Shown here: positions 44,313 to 53,357 of the stretch, in pieces
Layout: each line of letters starts with the position of its first letter
How positions within the stretch are numbered: position 1 is the first letter of the stretch
NCBI RefSeq assembly: GCF_036641015.1
Contig: NZ_JAVWFO010000002.1
Location: 1-64,000, forward strand
Direction: 5' to 3'
Source: Anaerorhabdus sp036641015
GTDB taxonomy: Bacteria > Bacillota_I > Bacilli_A > Erysipelotrichales > Erysipelotrichaceae
Length of the DNA stretch: 64,000 nt
Translations under genes and position numbers: made by a program
The notes under the pieces: generated by a model
Database searches by the model: none
Told to the model about the DNA's origin: nothing
What the model saw: the letters and a program-made list of their open reading frames with translations, nothing else

Positions 44313-45047
44313 ATGATAATAGAAGGCTCATTGAGTGTAAAAGCAGTATTACTTGCTAAAAATAGAATAATAGAAAAGATTATCATTGATGATAAAAAGA
44401 AAGATAAAGATATTGGATTTATTATAGCAAAAGCACATGAATATAATGTCGTAGTTGAACGTTTAGATCGGGATAAGATAGATGAACTTGCAAGTGGTAA
44501 AACCCATGGAGGTGTACTAGCAATAGCACAAGCTAGAAATTATCAAACATTAGATAATTGTCTAGAAGGTAATCCATTTATTTGTGTGTTAGAAGGGGTA
44601 GAAGATCCCTTTAACTTGGGATATGCCCTTAGAACATTATATAGTGCTGGTTGCACAGGTGTTTTATTGCCTAATAGGGATTGGTCTCATAGTGAAACAA
44701 CTATTCTGAAGTCAAGTGCGGGTGCAAGCGAATATATCCCATTAATATTAAGCGATGATTTAGCAACCGATATTCAAGCATGTAAAGATAGGTTTGGCTG
44801 TAAGGCATTTGCGGCAATGCGTAAAGATGCCTTGACTTACTTTGAACACTCTTATAAAGAACCTATTTTAATTGCAATTGGCGGTGAAATGAGGGGTTTG
44901 AGTAAGCGTGTTTTAGAAATTGTTGAGCATAATATATATATTCCATATGCAAATGATTTTAGGAATGCTTTGAATGCTTCAAGCGCTGTAGCAGCAATTA
45001 GTTTTGAAATTGTTAGACAAAGAAATTACAGTAGTTCTAACGATTAG
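44313..45047 (+). CDS. SpoU-family RNA 2'-O-methyltransferase (RlmB-like)
   Basis: A 244-residue protein with a short N-terminal substrate-binding domain (1-85, EGSLSVKAVLLAKNRIIEKI) and a SPOUT catalytic domain. Motifs: LEGVEDPFNLGYALRTLY, IAIGGEMRGLSKRVLE and the ending IPYANDFRNALNASSAVAAISFE. It adds a 2'-O-methyl group in rRNA or tRNA; exact site unknown. A second member lies at 47674. Confidence 0.88.
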   Translation: MIIEGSLSVKAVLLAKNRIIEKIIIDDKKKDKDIGFIIAKAHEYNVVVERLDRDKIDELASGKTHGGVLAIAQARNYQTLDNCLEGNPFICVLEGVEDPFNLGYALRTLYSAGCTGVLLPNRDWSHSETTILKSSAGASEYIPLILSDDLATDIQACKDRFGCKAFAAMRKDALTYFEHSYKEPILIAIGGEMRGLSKRVLEIVEHNIYIPYANDFRNALNASSAVAAISFEIVRQRNYSSSND

Positions 45048-45082
45048 GTCGTGATATAATATACCGAAATGGAGGATATCTT

Positions 45083-46786
45083 ATGAAAGAAGCTTTTTAT
45101 TTAAAAAACAATCTTGCAATCGTAAACTATACAACTAAGTATTGTAAATCAGGTAGTGAATTAATCTCATCAGAAGGATTTGATCAATTCTTAAATGCTT
45201 ATTTACAGTTCTTAATGAAAGATAATCAGGACTTATATTTGTGGTTAACTAACAATGCCTCAGAAGAAGAAGTTAAAACTGAATTAATTCGATTAGCTAA
45301 AATATTATTAGTGTTAAGTATTGATGAAATAAATCATCCAGCTCTTAATCATCCAGCACGTTTACTAGAAGTTATTGAATCTATGTATCAATTTTGGCGT
45401 AGAATGCAACGTATTTCTATTGTTTATTCTAAACATGATGAAGGGTTACAATTAGCAAACTTTATTGATGCAGATAACTCATTTAATAGTTTAGTATTGA
45501 GTGTGTATCGTAGAGTTCAACAAAAAGTACAAGGTTCTAATAACCGTGTGTTCCGTCAATTACAAGCGGGTACTAATGCTAGTATGATGTTATGTACATG
45601 TGAATGGAATATGCCGGATACTTATAAAGAACTAGCTAAAACACCATTTGTTCATACATTGATGTTAAGAACACCGTTAATTATTCATCCTAAATCTAAT
45701 AAACGTACAGGTACATTTACTGAGGTATTTGATAATCCTATACAAGACTTCAAAGACAACAATGAAGACTGGGTATGTTTCCCATGTAAAGTTGGATCTT
45801 TATTGACATTTATTTATTTCCATCGTGATTTCTCTGCAAGTGCTATTTCACTAGCAAACTTGTTTGAACTTGCTTCGCAAGAAGAATGTATTGGTAAAAA
45901 ACCAGATTGTATTATGATTTTTGGTAATGAAGATGGTAAACAAGATACAACATTCTATCATGATAAAGAAAATGGTATTTGGGTAGGTAAAGTATCATAT
46001 GAAGAAAAGATTGAATACTTTGGATATCTTAAGAAAATGGCATTAACTCTACATAACTTAGCAATGATTGAAAAAGATTGGTTACCAATCCATGGTGCTA
46101 TGATCAATCTACATCTTAAAGATGGTACTAAAAAAGGTATTATGTTTATGGGAGATTCAGGAGCTGGTAAATCAGAAACTATTGAAGCATTAACTACTTT
46201 AGCTAAACAAGAAATTGACTATCAAGAAGTAGTATTTGATGATATGGGTACACTACATATAGATAGAGATGGAAAGATTGTTGCGCAAGGAACTGAAATT
46301 GGAGCGTTTGTAAGACTAGATGATTTGGATCGTGGTTCGGCATATAAAGATATGGACCGTTCGATTTTCTTTAATCCAGAAAGTTCAAATTCAAGAGTTG
46401 TAATTCCTGCAGCGCCTTATAGTGTAGTAACAACGAATCAAACTGTTGATGTATTTATGTATGCAAATAACTATACTGACAATAGAGGTTTAAGAATTGT
46501 TGATAATCAAGAAGAAGCTAAACAAATATTTGTAGAAGGTAAACGTTTTGCATTAGGAACTACTCAAGAAAAAGGTTTATCTACAACTTTCTTTGCAAAT
46601 CCATTTGGACCAATGCAAAAGCAAGAACAATGCATGGTTCTAATTGATAAGATGTTTGATGAATTATATAAACAAAATATTCAAGTTGGTGAAATTTATA
46701 CTTGTTTAGGTCTACCTGATAAAGGTGATCATGGTATTGATGAAGCAGCAAAAGCATTGCTAAAACTTGTAAAGCAAACTAAATAA
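45083..46786 (+). CDS. Phosphoenolpyruvate carboxykinase-like P-loop protein
   Basis: A 567-residue protein. The N-terminal ~330 residues are family-specific. The centre holds a Walker A, GDSGAGKSE (~358-366), identical in style to HPr kinase and PEP carboxykinase P-loops, then FDDMGTL (metal-binding DD) and SRVVIPAAPYSV...NNYTDNRGLR in the position where PEPCK binds substrate. The arrangement fits a PEPCK-like enzyme, making oxaloacetate/PEP, but classical ATP- or GTP-PEPCK motifs (GLSGTGKT, GRPACGK) are absent, so a different phosphotransfer is possible. GGAGGATATCT precedes the ATG. A terminator follows. Confidence 0.58.
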   Translation: MKEAFYLKNNLAIVNYTTKYCKSGSELISSEGFDQFLNAYLQFLMKDNQDLYLWLTNNASEEEVKTELIRLAKILLVLSIDEINHPALNHPARLLEVIESMYQFWRRMQRISIVYSKHDEGLQLANFIDADNSFNSLVLSVYRRVQQKVQGSNNRVFRQLQAGTNASMMLCTCEWNMPDTYKELAKTPFVHTLMLRTPLIIHPKSNKRTGTFTEVFDNPIQDFKDNNEDWVCFPCKVGSLLTFIYFHRDFSASAISLANLFELASQEECIGKKPDCIMIFGNEDGKQDTTFYHDKENGIWVGKVSYEEKIEYFGYLKKMALTLHNLAMIEKDWLPIHGAMINLHLKDGTKKGIMFMGDSGAGKSETIEALTTLAKQEIDYQEVVFDDMGTLHIDRDGKIVAQGTEIGAFVRLDDLDRGSAYKDMDRSIFFNPESSNSRVVIPAAPYSVVTTNQTVDVFMYANNYTDNRGLRIVDNQEEAKQIFVEGKRFALGTTQEKGLSTTFFANPFGPMQKQEQCMVLIDKMFDELYKQNIQVGEIYTCLGLPDKGDHGIDEAAKALLKLVKQTK

Positions 46787-46790
46787 CATG

Positions 46791-46816
46791 AAGTCCTCGT
46801 AAAGAGGGCTTTTTTG
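46791..46816 (+). terminator. Intrinsic terminator
   Basis: AAGTCCTC/GAGGGCTT with GTAAA loop and a T6 run, directly after the PEPCK-like gene. Confidence 0.85.
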
Positions 46817-46826
46817 TTGGATAGTC

Positions 46827-46861
46827 TATATACAAACAAAATAAACAATTGTTTGTATATA
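46827..46861. promoter_or_regulatory. 13-bp perfect inverted repeat upstream of the DUF2087 regulator
   Basis: TATATACAAACAA (46827-46839) and TTGTTTGTATATA (46849-46861) are exact inverted copies separated by nine bases, 47 bp before the regulator start. The layout suits a dimeric DNA-binding protein, and autoregulation is a fair guess. On the RNA level it could form a hairpin, but no T-run follows the second arm. Confidence 0.7.
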
Positions 46862-46907
46862 TTTGTTATATGAGATAATATGTTTATATAAATAGGAGAT
46901 AAAGTGC

Positions 46908-47660
46908 ATGAGAATATCAGATGCGACAATCGATGAAATTCAAAAAGGATATGTTCAAAAAGATGATTTTTATCAATGCTTATTTTGTGATGAGAAGTTT
47001 GAATGTGGAAAAATATATCAAATCAATGATGAGTGCTTTGATGCCTATGGTGCAATGAAAAGGCATATTAAAGATAAACATGGCTCTTCTTGCGATTGCC
47101 TATTCAGTCAAAATGCATTAACGTTTGGATTATCTGAAGGCCAAATGAAAGTGTTAAAGGGTATATGGCTTGGAAAAGATGATAAGGAAATTGCCACAGA
47201 ATTAAAAATATCACCATCTACTGTTCGTAACTATAAATTTAAGTTTAGAGAAAAGTATCGTCAAGCGAAAGTGTTTATGGCATTATTTGATGAGATACAA
47301 ACTAAAATTGAAAATCCAGTACAACAAGAATACCCAGTAATTCATGATTCTTCAACAATGATTGATGATCGCTACAATACTACGGATGAAGAGTGTAAAA
47401 TAATTAAGGAAACATATTTTAATACTGATGGAACACTAAAGAGTTTACCAAGTAAACAAAAAAAGAAATTAGTTTTACTTCAAGAGATATCTAAACAATT
47501 TACTAGTGGCAAAGATTATAGTGAAAAAGAAGTAAATGAAATACTTAAGAAAATATTTGATGACTTTGTAACATTACGCAGAGATTTAATTGAATATGGA
47601 TTTTTGGTTAGATCAAATGATGGTAAAATATATAGAATAAAAACAAAGAAAGTAATATAA
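46908..47660 (+). CDS. Transcriptional regulator with LuxR-type HTH, DUF2087 and zinc-finger-like N-terminus
   Basis: A 250-residue protein in three parts. Residues 20-62 have C24-x2-C27 and H53-x4-H58 (CLFCDEKFEC...RHIKDKHG), a C2H2-like metal site. Residues ~75-125 are a LuxR/GerE-type helix-turn-helix (DDKEIATELKISPSTVRNYKFKFREKYRQ). Residues ~165-245 are DUF2087 (KSLPSKQKKKLVLLQEISKQF...LRRDLIEYGFLVRSNDGKIYRI). DUF2087 proteins are often metalloregulated or stress regulators. The signal is unknown. A perfect inverted repeat lies just upstream. Confidence 0.82.
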   Translation: MRISDATIDEIQKGYVQKDDFYQCLFCDEKFECGKIYQINDECFDAYGAMKRHIKDKHGSSCDCLFSQNALTFGLSEGQMKVLKGIWLGKDDKEIATELKISPSTVRNYKFKFREKYRQAKVFMALFDEIQTKIENPVQQEYPVIHDSSTMIDDRYNTTDEECKIIKETYFNTDGTLKSLPSKQKKKLVLLQEISKQFTSGKDYSEKEVNEILKKIFDDFVTLRRDLIEYGFLVRSNDGKIYRIKTKKVI

Positions 47661-47673
47661 AGGGGATTTAAAC

Positions 47674-48402
47674 ATGATAATTCAATCTGTTCAAAATGAT
47701 AGAGTAAAACAATGGGTAAAACTACATCAAAAAAGAGGTAGAGATGAAGCGCAACAATTTTTAATTGAGGGTGAACATCTAATACAAGAAGCATTAAAAG
47801 AAAATTGTGTAGACTGCCTGTTGATTGAAGAGGGATGTGCATCGCCATTTGATTTTAAAGAAACGATAGAATGTTCAAAAAATGTTCTTGATAAAATTAG
47901 TCAAAATGTTTCTGGTTCAAAATATATTGCGGTATGTCATTTTATTAAAGCAGAACCAATTGAAACAAAACGTGTAATTGTTTTAGATGGGATACAAGAT
48001 CCAGGTAACTTAGGTACAATAATACGTACTGCTTATTCATTTAATTTTGATTGTGTTTATTGTTCGATGGATTGTGTAGATTTATATAATGATAAAACCA
48101 TTCGATCAACGCAAGGAGCATTTTTTCATATTCCAGTAATTAGAAAAGATATAATCGCTTGTTGCGATGATTTAAAGAAAGATGAATTTAAAATATTTGG
48201 GACATCATTGGATAACGCAATACCATTCTCTGATGCCGAATTATTTGATAGAGTAGCATTGGTGTTTGGAAATGAAGGACAAGGAATTAGTTCAAGTGTA
48301 TTAGCTAAAACTGATAAGAATTTTAAAATAGAAATTAATGAATTTGATTCATTAAATGTCGCTATTGCTGCGGGCATTTGTATGTATCGCTATAGAAAGT
48401 AA
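47674..48402 (+). CDS. SpoU-family RNA methyltransferase (TrmH/YsgA-like)
   Basis: A 242-residue protein with an N-terminal substrate-recognition domain (VKQWVKLHQKRGRDEAQQFLIEGEHLIQEAL) and SPOUT motifs VLDGIQDPGNLGTIIRTAYSF, LVFGNEGQGISSSVLA and IEINEFDSLNVAIAAGICMYR. It probably 2'-O-methylates 23S rRNA or tRNA. AAAGGGGAT precedes the ATG. The gene is often next to pheST in low-GC bacteria; here pheST lies about 9 kb further on, beyond tfoX, MFS and tad genes. Confidence 0.88.
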   Translation: MIIQSVQNDRVKQWVKLHQKRGRDEAQQFLIEGEHLIQEALKENCVDCLLIEEGCASPFDFKETIECSKNVLDKISQNVSGSKYIAVCHFIKAEPIETKRVIVLDGIQDPGNLGTIIRTAYSFNFDCVYCSMDCVDLYNDKTIRSTQGAFFHIPVIRKDIIACCDDLKKDEFKIFGTSLDNAIPFSDAELFDRVALVFGNEGQGISSSVLAKTDKNFKIEINEFDSLNVAIAAGICMYRYRK

Positions 48403-48411
48403 GGGTAAAAA

Positions 48412-48735
48412 ATGGCAACGTCAATAGATTTTATTGAGTATGTATGTGATCAAATACGTGGAACAGGGGATATTAGATATAAAAAAATGTTTGGTGAATA
48501 TATGGTATATGTAAACAACAAACCAGTTTTACTTGTATGTGACAATACAGTATATGTTAAAAAACATGATTGTTTGGCTAATGTTATGAGTGATGCATCA
48601 GTGGGTATTCCTTATAATGGTGCTAAGGAGCAATATATTTTAAATATCGATAATGGCGATTTTAGTAGAGAAATTATAGATATCATCGTACCAATTACAC
48701 CATTACCAAAACCAAAAGTAAGGAAAGTAAAATAG
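48412..48735 (+). CDS. TfoX N-terminal domain protein
   Basis: A 107-residue protein made only of the TfoX N-terminal domain (RGTGDIRYKKMFGEYMVYVNNKPVLLVCDNTVYVKK). Single-domain members are common and their role is unknown; full TfoX/Sxy regulates competence in gammaproteobacteria. Nine bases follow the methyltransferase stop, so it is probably in the same operon. Confidence 0.85.
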   Translation: MATSIDFIEYVCDQIRGTGDIRYKKMFGEYMVYVNNKPVLLVCDNTVYVKKHDCLANVMSDASVGIPYNGAKEQYILNIDNGDFSREIIDIIVPITPLPKPKVRKVK

Positions 48736-48749
48736 AAAGAGGTGAGCAT

Positions 48750-50012
48750 ATGGAGAAAAGAGGCTATCATAATCTAATAAAAAACAAGTCATACGTGATT
48801 TATATGCTTGCAAATATTATTAATCGATTTGGAGATGCAATAGATAGCATTGCATTTACGTGGATTGTGTACGCTATTACAGGGAATGCATTTTGGTCTG
48901 CGTTAATATTTGGAATTAACAGATTGCCTACTATTTTCTTGCAACCATTTTTTGGGGTTTTAGCTGATAAGGTAAATAAGAAACTATTAGTAATAGCTAC
49001 TGATTGTATTCGTGGTGTTTGTGTTTTGTATATTGCCTTAGGAGTTATGGGTAGTTGGTTAACAGAATGGCACTTACTATTTGTGACATTAATTATCTCG
49101 ACAGCAGAAGCATTTAGGATGCCTGCATCATCAACAATGATTCCGCAACTACTAGATATAGAAGATTATGATTATGGAATATCGTTGAATCATGGATTAA
49201 GTAGTACGGTAGAATTAATTGGTATTGGTAGCGCAGGAGTTATCATAGGTTTATTTGGTGTTGAAAATGCAATTTTAGTTGATATGGCCACTTTCTTTAT
49301 TTGCGCTTTTCTAATAATGTTTATAAAGCTTAAACCAATTGAAAAACAAGAAAAAGCAAATGAATCATATTTTACACAGCTTACAAATGGTTTCAAGTTT
49401 TTAAAAGGTAGTCCAATCATTTTATACTTTATGACCATATCTCTATTACTGAATGCTTTGACTTCACCTTATAACTCATTACAAGCCCCACTTGTAAGTG
49501 AAATACTTAAATCAAATGAAATTATGTTGTCGGTACTTGGAGGAAGTTTATCATTGGGTGGTATTGTTGGGTCATTGATATATCCTAAGGTTAGGCAAAA
49601 AGTATCAAGTCACGAGTTTATTATTCAAGCAGGATATTCGCTTATATTAATATATTTATATCCGTTATTAATTGGTAATTTTATTACTATAGAATGGATG
49701 AAATACATATTAATATTTGTGGGAGGTGTAATCGCAGGGTTACAAATAGGTCTTGTTAACACTTATATTGGTGTAACAATGATGAAGATTATTAAGAAAG
49801 AATATTTGGGAAGAGTAAATGCAATCATAAATGCATCTGCAGTAGCGGCAATGCCTATATCAGCATTTATTACGAGCATCTTAGTGTTATATATTTCTAC
49901 TCAAGCAATCTTTATAATTTCAATTCTACTAGGAGTACTAGTACTGGTTACGGTGTGTAGTAAAAAATTCTTTAATAAGATGGTAAATGAAAATAAATTA
50001 GATGAAACTTAA
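48750..50012 (+). CDS. Major facilitator superfamily transporter
   Basis: A 420-residue membrane protein with twelve predicted helices. The N-terminal NIINRFGDAIDSIAFTWIVYAITG and the loop motif FGVLADKVNKK (motif A type) are typical of the drug/efflux-like MFS_3 group. Substrate not readable. AAGAGGTGAG precedes the ATG. Its stop lies inside the following terminator. Confidence 0.85.
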   Translation: MEKRGYHNLIKNKSYVIYMLANIINRFGDAIDSIAFTWIVYAITGNAFWSALIFGINRLPTIFLQPFFGVLADKVNKKLLVIATDCIRGVCVLYIALGVMGSWLTEWHLLFVTLIISTAEAFRMPASSTMIPQLLDIEDYDYGISLNHGLSSTVELIGIGSAGVIIGLFGVENAILVDMATFFICAFLIMFIKLKPIEKQEKANESYFTQLTNGFKFLKGSPIILYFMTISLLLNALTSPYNSLQAPLVSEILKSNEIMLSVLGGSLSLGGIVGSLIYPKVRQKVSSHEFIIQAGYSLILIYLYPLLIGNFITIEWMKYILIFVGGVIAGLQIGLVNTYIGVTMMKIIKKEYLGRVNAIINASAVAAMPISAFITSILVLYISTQAIFIISILLGVLVLVTVCSKKFFNKMVNENKLDET

Positions 50013-50035
50013 CAAGAAATTGTTAAGTTTTTTTT
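50005..50035 (+). terminator. Intrinsic terminator after the MFS gene
   Basis: An 11-bp stem (AAACTTAACAA/TTGTTAAGTTT) with GAAA loop is followed by TTTTT. It overlaps the last codons of the MFS gene and separates it from the Tad-type operon. Confidence 0.85.
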
Positions 50036-50094
50036 AGGACTTAATGCTCTTTTTGCGTATCAATAAATGAGCCATTCTAGAAAGGAGTACAGAA

Positions 50095-50244
50095 ATGAAA
50101 GAGATACTACAAGAGTACGGAGGATTTATTTTATCAATTGTATTAATAGGAGCATTAATCCTAAATCTAAAAAGTGGTTTTGTTGGAAAAATTAATGAAA
50201 ATATAACAACACAATTAGATAAAATCGCAACAATCGGTGAGTAA
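50095..50244 (+). CDS. Flp pilin-like small protein (49 residues)
   Basis: An ATG with AAAGGAGT nine bases upstream opens a 49-codon frame. The sequence has an N-terminal KEILQEYGG, then a hydrophobic segment GFILSIVLIGALILNL and a polar tail. The EYG followed by a hydrophobic helix is the hallmark of Flp-type Tad pilins, which are also 50-70 residues. A canonical prepilin Gly cleavage site upstream of EY is not obvious. It is the first gene of the Tad-type run. Confidence 0.65.
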   Translation: MKEILQEYGGFILSIVLIGALILNLKSGFVGKINENITTQLDKIATIGE

Positions 50245-50257
50245 GGGGTGAAACTTT

Positions 50258-50659
50258 ATGGGTGGAGCTATTAAGATATACGGAATTATTATCTTTGGAA
50301 GTATAGTGCTGTTTCTATTGGTTAATTTTAACAATAGAATATTTTTAGAAGATGATATTTTTGAAAGTACACGATCAACACAAATTTCTGTAATTCAAGA
50401 TAGTTTAAATCTTGGTGAATTATTTGTGGATCATAATTACTCTATACATACGCAAGAAGCGATGAGTAATTGGATAAAACAATTTGATGAAAACAGAAAT
50501 AATAAATTGCATTATGTAATTGATTTTGTAGGTATTCATGAAACTCCACCAGCAATTGCAGTAAGAGTTCGAGGCTATTCATCGCTTAATTTAAGCGATG
50601 AGAGTCTTGAACTAGATTATACAAATCTAGTTTTAATTGAAGAAAGAGGACATCAATGA
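50258..50659 (+). CDS. TadE-like pseudopilin candidate
   Basis: A 133-residue protein with an N-terminal hydrophobic helix (YGIIIFGSIVLFLLVNF, ~8-24) and a polar extracellular domain. It resembles the small minor pilins of Tad systems in layout only; no conserved TadE motif is clear. GTAAGGGGTG precedes the ATG, and its stop overlaps the cpaB start (ATGA). A similar YGI-helix protein is encoded at 54128. Confidence 0.6.
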   Translation: MGGAIKIYGIIIFGSIVLFLLVNFNNRIFLEDDIFESTRSTQISVIQDSLNLGELFVDHNYSIHTQEAMSNWIKQFDENRNNKLHYVIDFVGIHETPPAIAVRVRGYSSLNLSDESLELDYTNLVLIEERGHQ

Positions 50660-51459
50660 AAAAGAAAAATGAAAAGAATTATATTCATCGACATAAATTA
50701 TTGGTAAGTTTATTACTAACAATTGTCTTGGGGATATTATGTATGGCATCTTACCAACAAACAATTAATGATGTAAGTGAACTGGTTCTTATTCCTGTAT
50801 CTTCAAAAGCTTTGGGATCTCGAACGATTATTACGGAAGATGATATTCAAATGATAGAAGTACCTAAATGTGTTACGTTTGATAATGTTATTTTGGATAA
50901 AACAGAACTTATAGGAAAATATGTACAACCATATCAATCTATTGCACAAAATTCATTGTTTTATAGTGAATTAATTGCGGATAGAGAAAATATGAATGAT
51001 GCTAATTTGTTTTCGTTGCAAGAAGGTGAAGTAGCGATTTCTATTGATGTAGATATGAAGACATCTTATGCAAATTCAATTTTAGTTGGACATATGATTG
51101 ATTTATATTTTTTAGGTAAAGTGAATATGAATCAGTCAACTTCAACACAAGCCATTGTTCATGGTGAGATAGTAAAAAATGCTAGAGTAATTGCAGTTAA
51201 GGATAAAGATGGTAATTCAATTGAAAGTGATACTGCAACAGAATCTAATGTTTTAGTTGTAGCACTTACAAAAGAAGATGCACATTTAGTTGGCGTTGCT
51301 AAAGCGATGGGAACAGTTACGCCAGTAATTTCTTATGACAATATAAGTCAAAAAGAGGGCAGTGATTACTTTGATTTATACAAGATTAAAAATATTATTC
51401 TAGGAAATTCTTTAGATGTAACGCTAATTCCATTAAATGAGGAGGAGCAAAATGAATAA
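50656..51459 (+). CDS. cpaB: CpaB/RcpC-type Tad pilus assembly protein (SAF domain)
   Basis: A 267-residue protein with one N-terminal helix (LLVSLLLTIVLGILCMAS), a SAF domain (VSSKALGSRTIITEDDIQMIEVP, IGKYVQPYQSIAQNSLF) and a CpaB-type C-terminal beta domain (GHMIDLYFLGKV). CpaB stabilises the Tad machine outside the membrane. ATGA overlap with the previous gene; the cpaF start lies inside its last codons. Confidence 0.82.
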   Translation: MKKKNEKNYIHRHKLLVSLLLTIVLGILCMASYQQTINDVSELVLIPVSSKALGSRTIITEDDIQMIEVPKCVTFDNVILDKTELIGKYVQPYQSIAQNSLFYSELIADRENMNDANLFSLQEGEVAISIDVDMKTSYANSILVGHMIDLYFLGKVNMNQSTSTQAIVHGEIVKNARVIAVKDKDGNSIESDTATESNVLVVALTKEDAHLVGVAKAMGTVTPVISYDNISQKEGSDYFDLYKIKNIILGNSLDVTLIPLNEEEQNE

Positions 51460-52483
51460 TCGTTGTTTTGATGAAGTTGATTTTGGATGCCTTCAAAAAT
51501 TATTGGAAGAAGATGAAGTTACCGATGTGGCATGTAAGAATGGTAATGAAGTGTGGGTAACATCAAATTCTAAAGGGCATTATCGAACACCTCTAATGAT
51601 TCAAGAAACAGAAGTAGAAAGAATAGCAAACCAAATAGCTAATAAAATGCAAAAAGAATTCAACCCTGCTAATCCAAGTTTAGAAGGTGATATTCAAAAG
51701 AATGATAATGACTATCGAGTAGGGTGTGTTCATTCACATCTTTCATTGGAAGGTACAACACTTGTAATACGTAAGGTAAGAAAAAAGTCATTTCTAACTT
51801 ATGAGAAATTAGTAAATGACGGAACAATTAGTAAGAAAGGATTAGACTTATTAATACTAGCTGTTAAAGGAAAAGCAAATATTTTAGTTATAGGTGAGAC
51901 AGGATCAGGAAAGACGGAGTTACTTAAATTTTTTATTCCATTTATTCCTAAAAATGAGGTAATCGTGACAATCGAAGATTCTATGGAATTTAATGTTAAA
52001 AGCATTGCTCCATATTTATCATGTACAGCATTTAGGATAAGACCTAATTTTTCATACTCTACAATAATTTCTATGGCATTACGGTTAAATGTACAAAGAA
52101 TATTATTGCAAGAAGCAAGAGGTGACGAAGTAAGAGATTTAATTGATGCCATATCTACAGGACATACTGTAATGACTACGATGCACGCTAAATCGGCTGA
52201 TAACGTACCATCAAGAATATGTCAAATGATTAAAAATGATACTGAATCATATGATTCTTTAAAGAAAAGAGTATATGCCTTATTTGATTTGGTTATTCAT
52301 ATGGAAAAAATAGAAACTAAAAATGGAATAGTTAGAAAAGTAAAAGCGATTCATGAATTTTGTTATGAAGCTATGCAAGATAAATGTCATTTAGTGGAAA
52401 TATATGGTAATGATAAGTTGAAAAATCCATTATCAATTGAATTATCAAATCAAATTAGAAAATGTGTTGAGGAGTTAAGATGA
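51452..52483 (+). CDS. cpaF: CpaF/TadA-type secretion ATPase
   Basis: A 343-residue type II/IV secretion ATPase, somewhat short for CpaF. Walker A GETGSGKTE (~145-155), Asp box TIEDSMEF, Walker B-like ILLQEARGDEVRD and the His box TGHTVMTTMHAKSADN are present. It drives pilus assembly with TadB and TadC. The start at 51452 follows GAGGAGG. Confidence 0.9.
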   Translation: MNNRCFDEVDFGCLQKLLEEDEVTDVACKNGNEVWVTSNSKGHYRTPLMIQETEVERIANQIANKMQKEFNPANPSLEGDIQKNDNDYRVGCVHSHLSLEGTTLVIRKVRKKSFLTYEKLVNDGTISKKGLDLLILAVKGKANILVIGETGSGKTELLKFFIPFIPKNEVIVTIEDSMEFNVKSIAPYLSCTAFRIRPNFSYSTIISMALRLNVQRILLQEARGDEVRDLIDAISTGHTVMTTMHAKSADNVPSRICQMIKNDTESYDSLKKRVYALFDLVIHMEKIETKNGIVRKVKAIHEFCYEAMQDKCHLVEIYGNDKLKNPLSIELSNQIRKCVEELR

Positions 52484-53346
52484 AGATAGTATTTATTGTT
52501 TATTGGATATCTTTATACTTAATCAATAATGAAATTCAACATGATAAGGTAAAAAATACCCTGGAAATAGAATTAATAAATAAGATTAATTCTTTTACAT
52601 ATATTGGCATTAATAATAAATTAAAAGATTTAGGACTTGAATATACATTGGTTAATTATGGAAAACATGCGTTGTTACTAGTAATTTGCTTGGGATTTAT
52701 TTGTTATATGACAATAAAACGACTAGATGTAACGTTATTGATTACTACGGTATATACGATTTGTTTACCTTATTTAATCTATTTTCAAAAACTACAAAAA
52801 TATAAAGAAAAGCTTTTATCAAATATATTTATATACTCTGAATCTTTGTTAATGTATTTAAGAGAAGATAAAACTGTCGTTGATATATTAAGAGATGTTG
52901 AGGATAGTGTAGATAATCCTTTAAAAAATGACTTAATAGAAGTTAATAACTATATAAACAAGACAACTGATATAGTAAATGGATTGAAAATTATGGAAGA
53001 TAAATATAATTATTCTATTGTTATAAATGCTCATATAATTCTTAAGCACAAAGTAATAGAGGGTATTGTTAATAACGATTTAATTGACTATCTTTATACG
53101 AATATAGAGAATTATGAATTAAGTTTTCAAGAATGTTTAGCAAAAAGAAAATCGAATAATTTTTTGTTTTATTTAATTATTGTTTTAAATGCTTTTGGTG
53201 TTTTAAGTTTAACTAATTTTATAAATGTTCAGAGTAATCAACAATCGATGACTATGATATTAGTGCTTATTCTTTTTTATATATTAAATTTATGCACTAT
53301 TTTATTTTATGAGAAATGGTGCTTTAAATCACTATCAATAGAATGA
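52480..53346 (+). CDS. TadB-like membrane platform protein
   Basis: A 288-residue protein with an N-terminal helix, two adjacent helices at ~65-105 and two C-terminal ones (~225-280) around a cytosolic helical region (SNIFIYSESLLMYLREDKTVVDILRDVEDSVDNPL) that resembles the T2SSF fold. Sequence is diverged, so the TadB label rests on topology and position. ATGA overlap with cpaF. Confidence 0.68.
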   Translation: MKIVFIVYWISLYLINNEIQHDKVKNTLEIELINKINSFTYIGINNKLKDLGLEYTLVNYGKHALLLVICLGFICYMTIKRLDVTLLITTVYTICLPYLIYFQKLQKYKEKLLSNIFIYSESLLMYLREDKTVVDILRDVEDSVDNPLKNDLIEVNNYINKTTDIVNGLKIMEDKYNYSIVINAHIILKHKVIEGIVNNDLIDYLYTNIENYELSFQECLAKRKSNNFLFYLIIVLNAFGVLSLTNFINVQSNQQSMTMILVLILFYILNLCTILFYEKWCFKSLSIE

Positions 53347-53357
53347 GAGGTATTATT

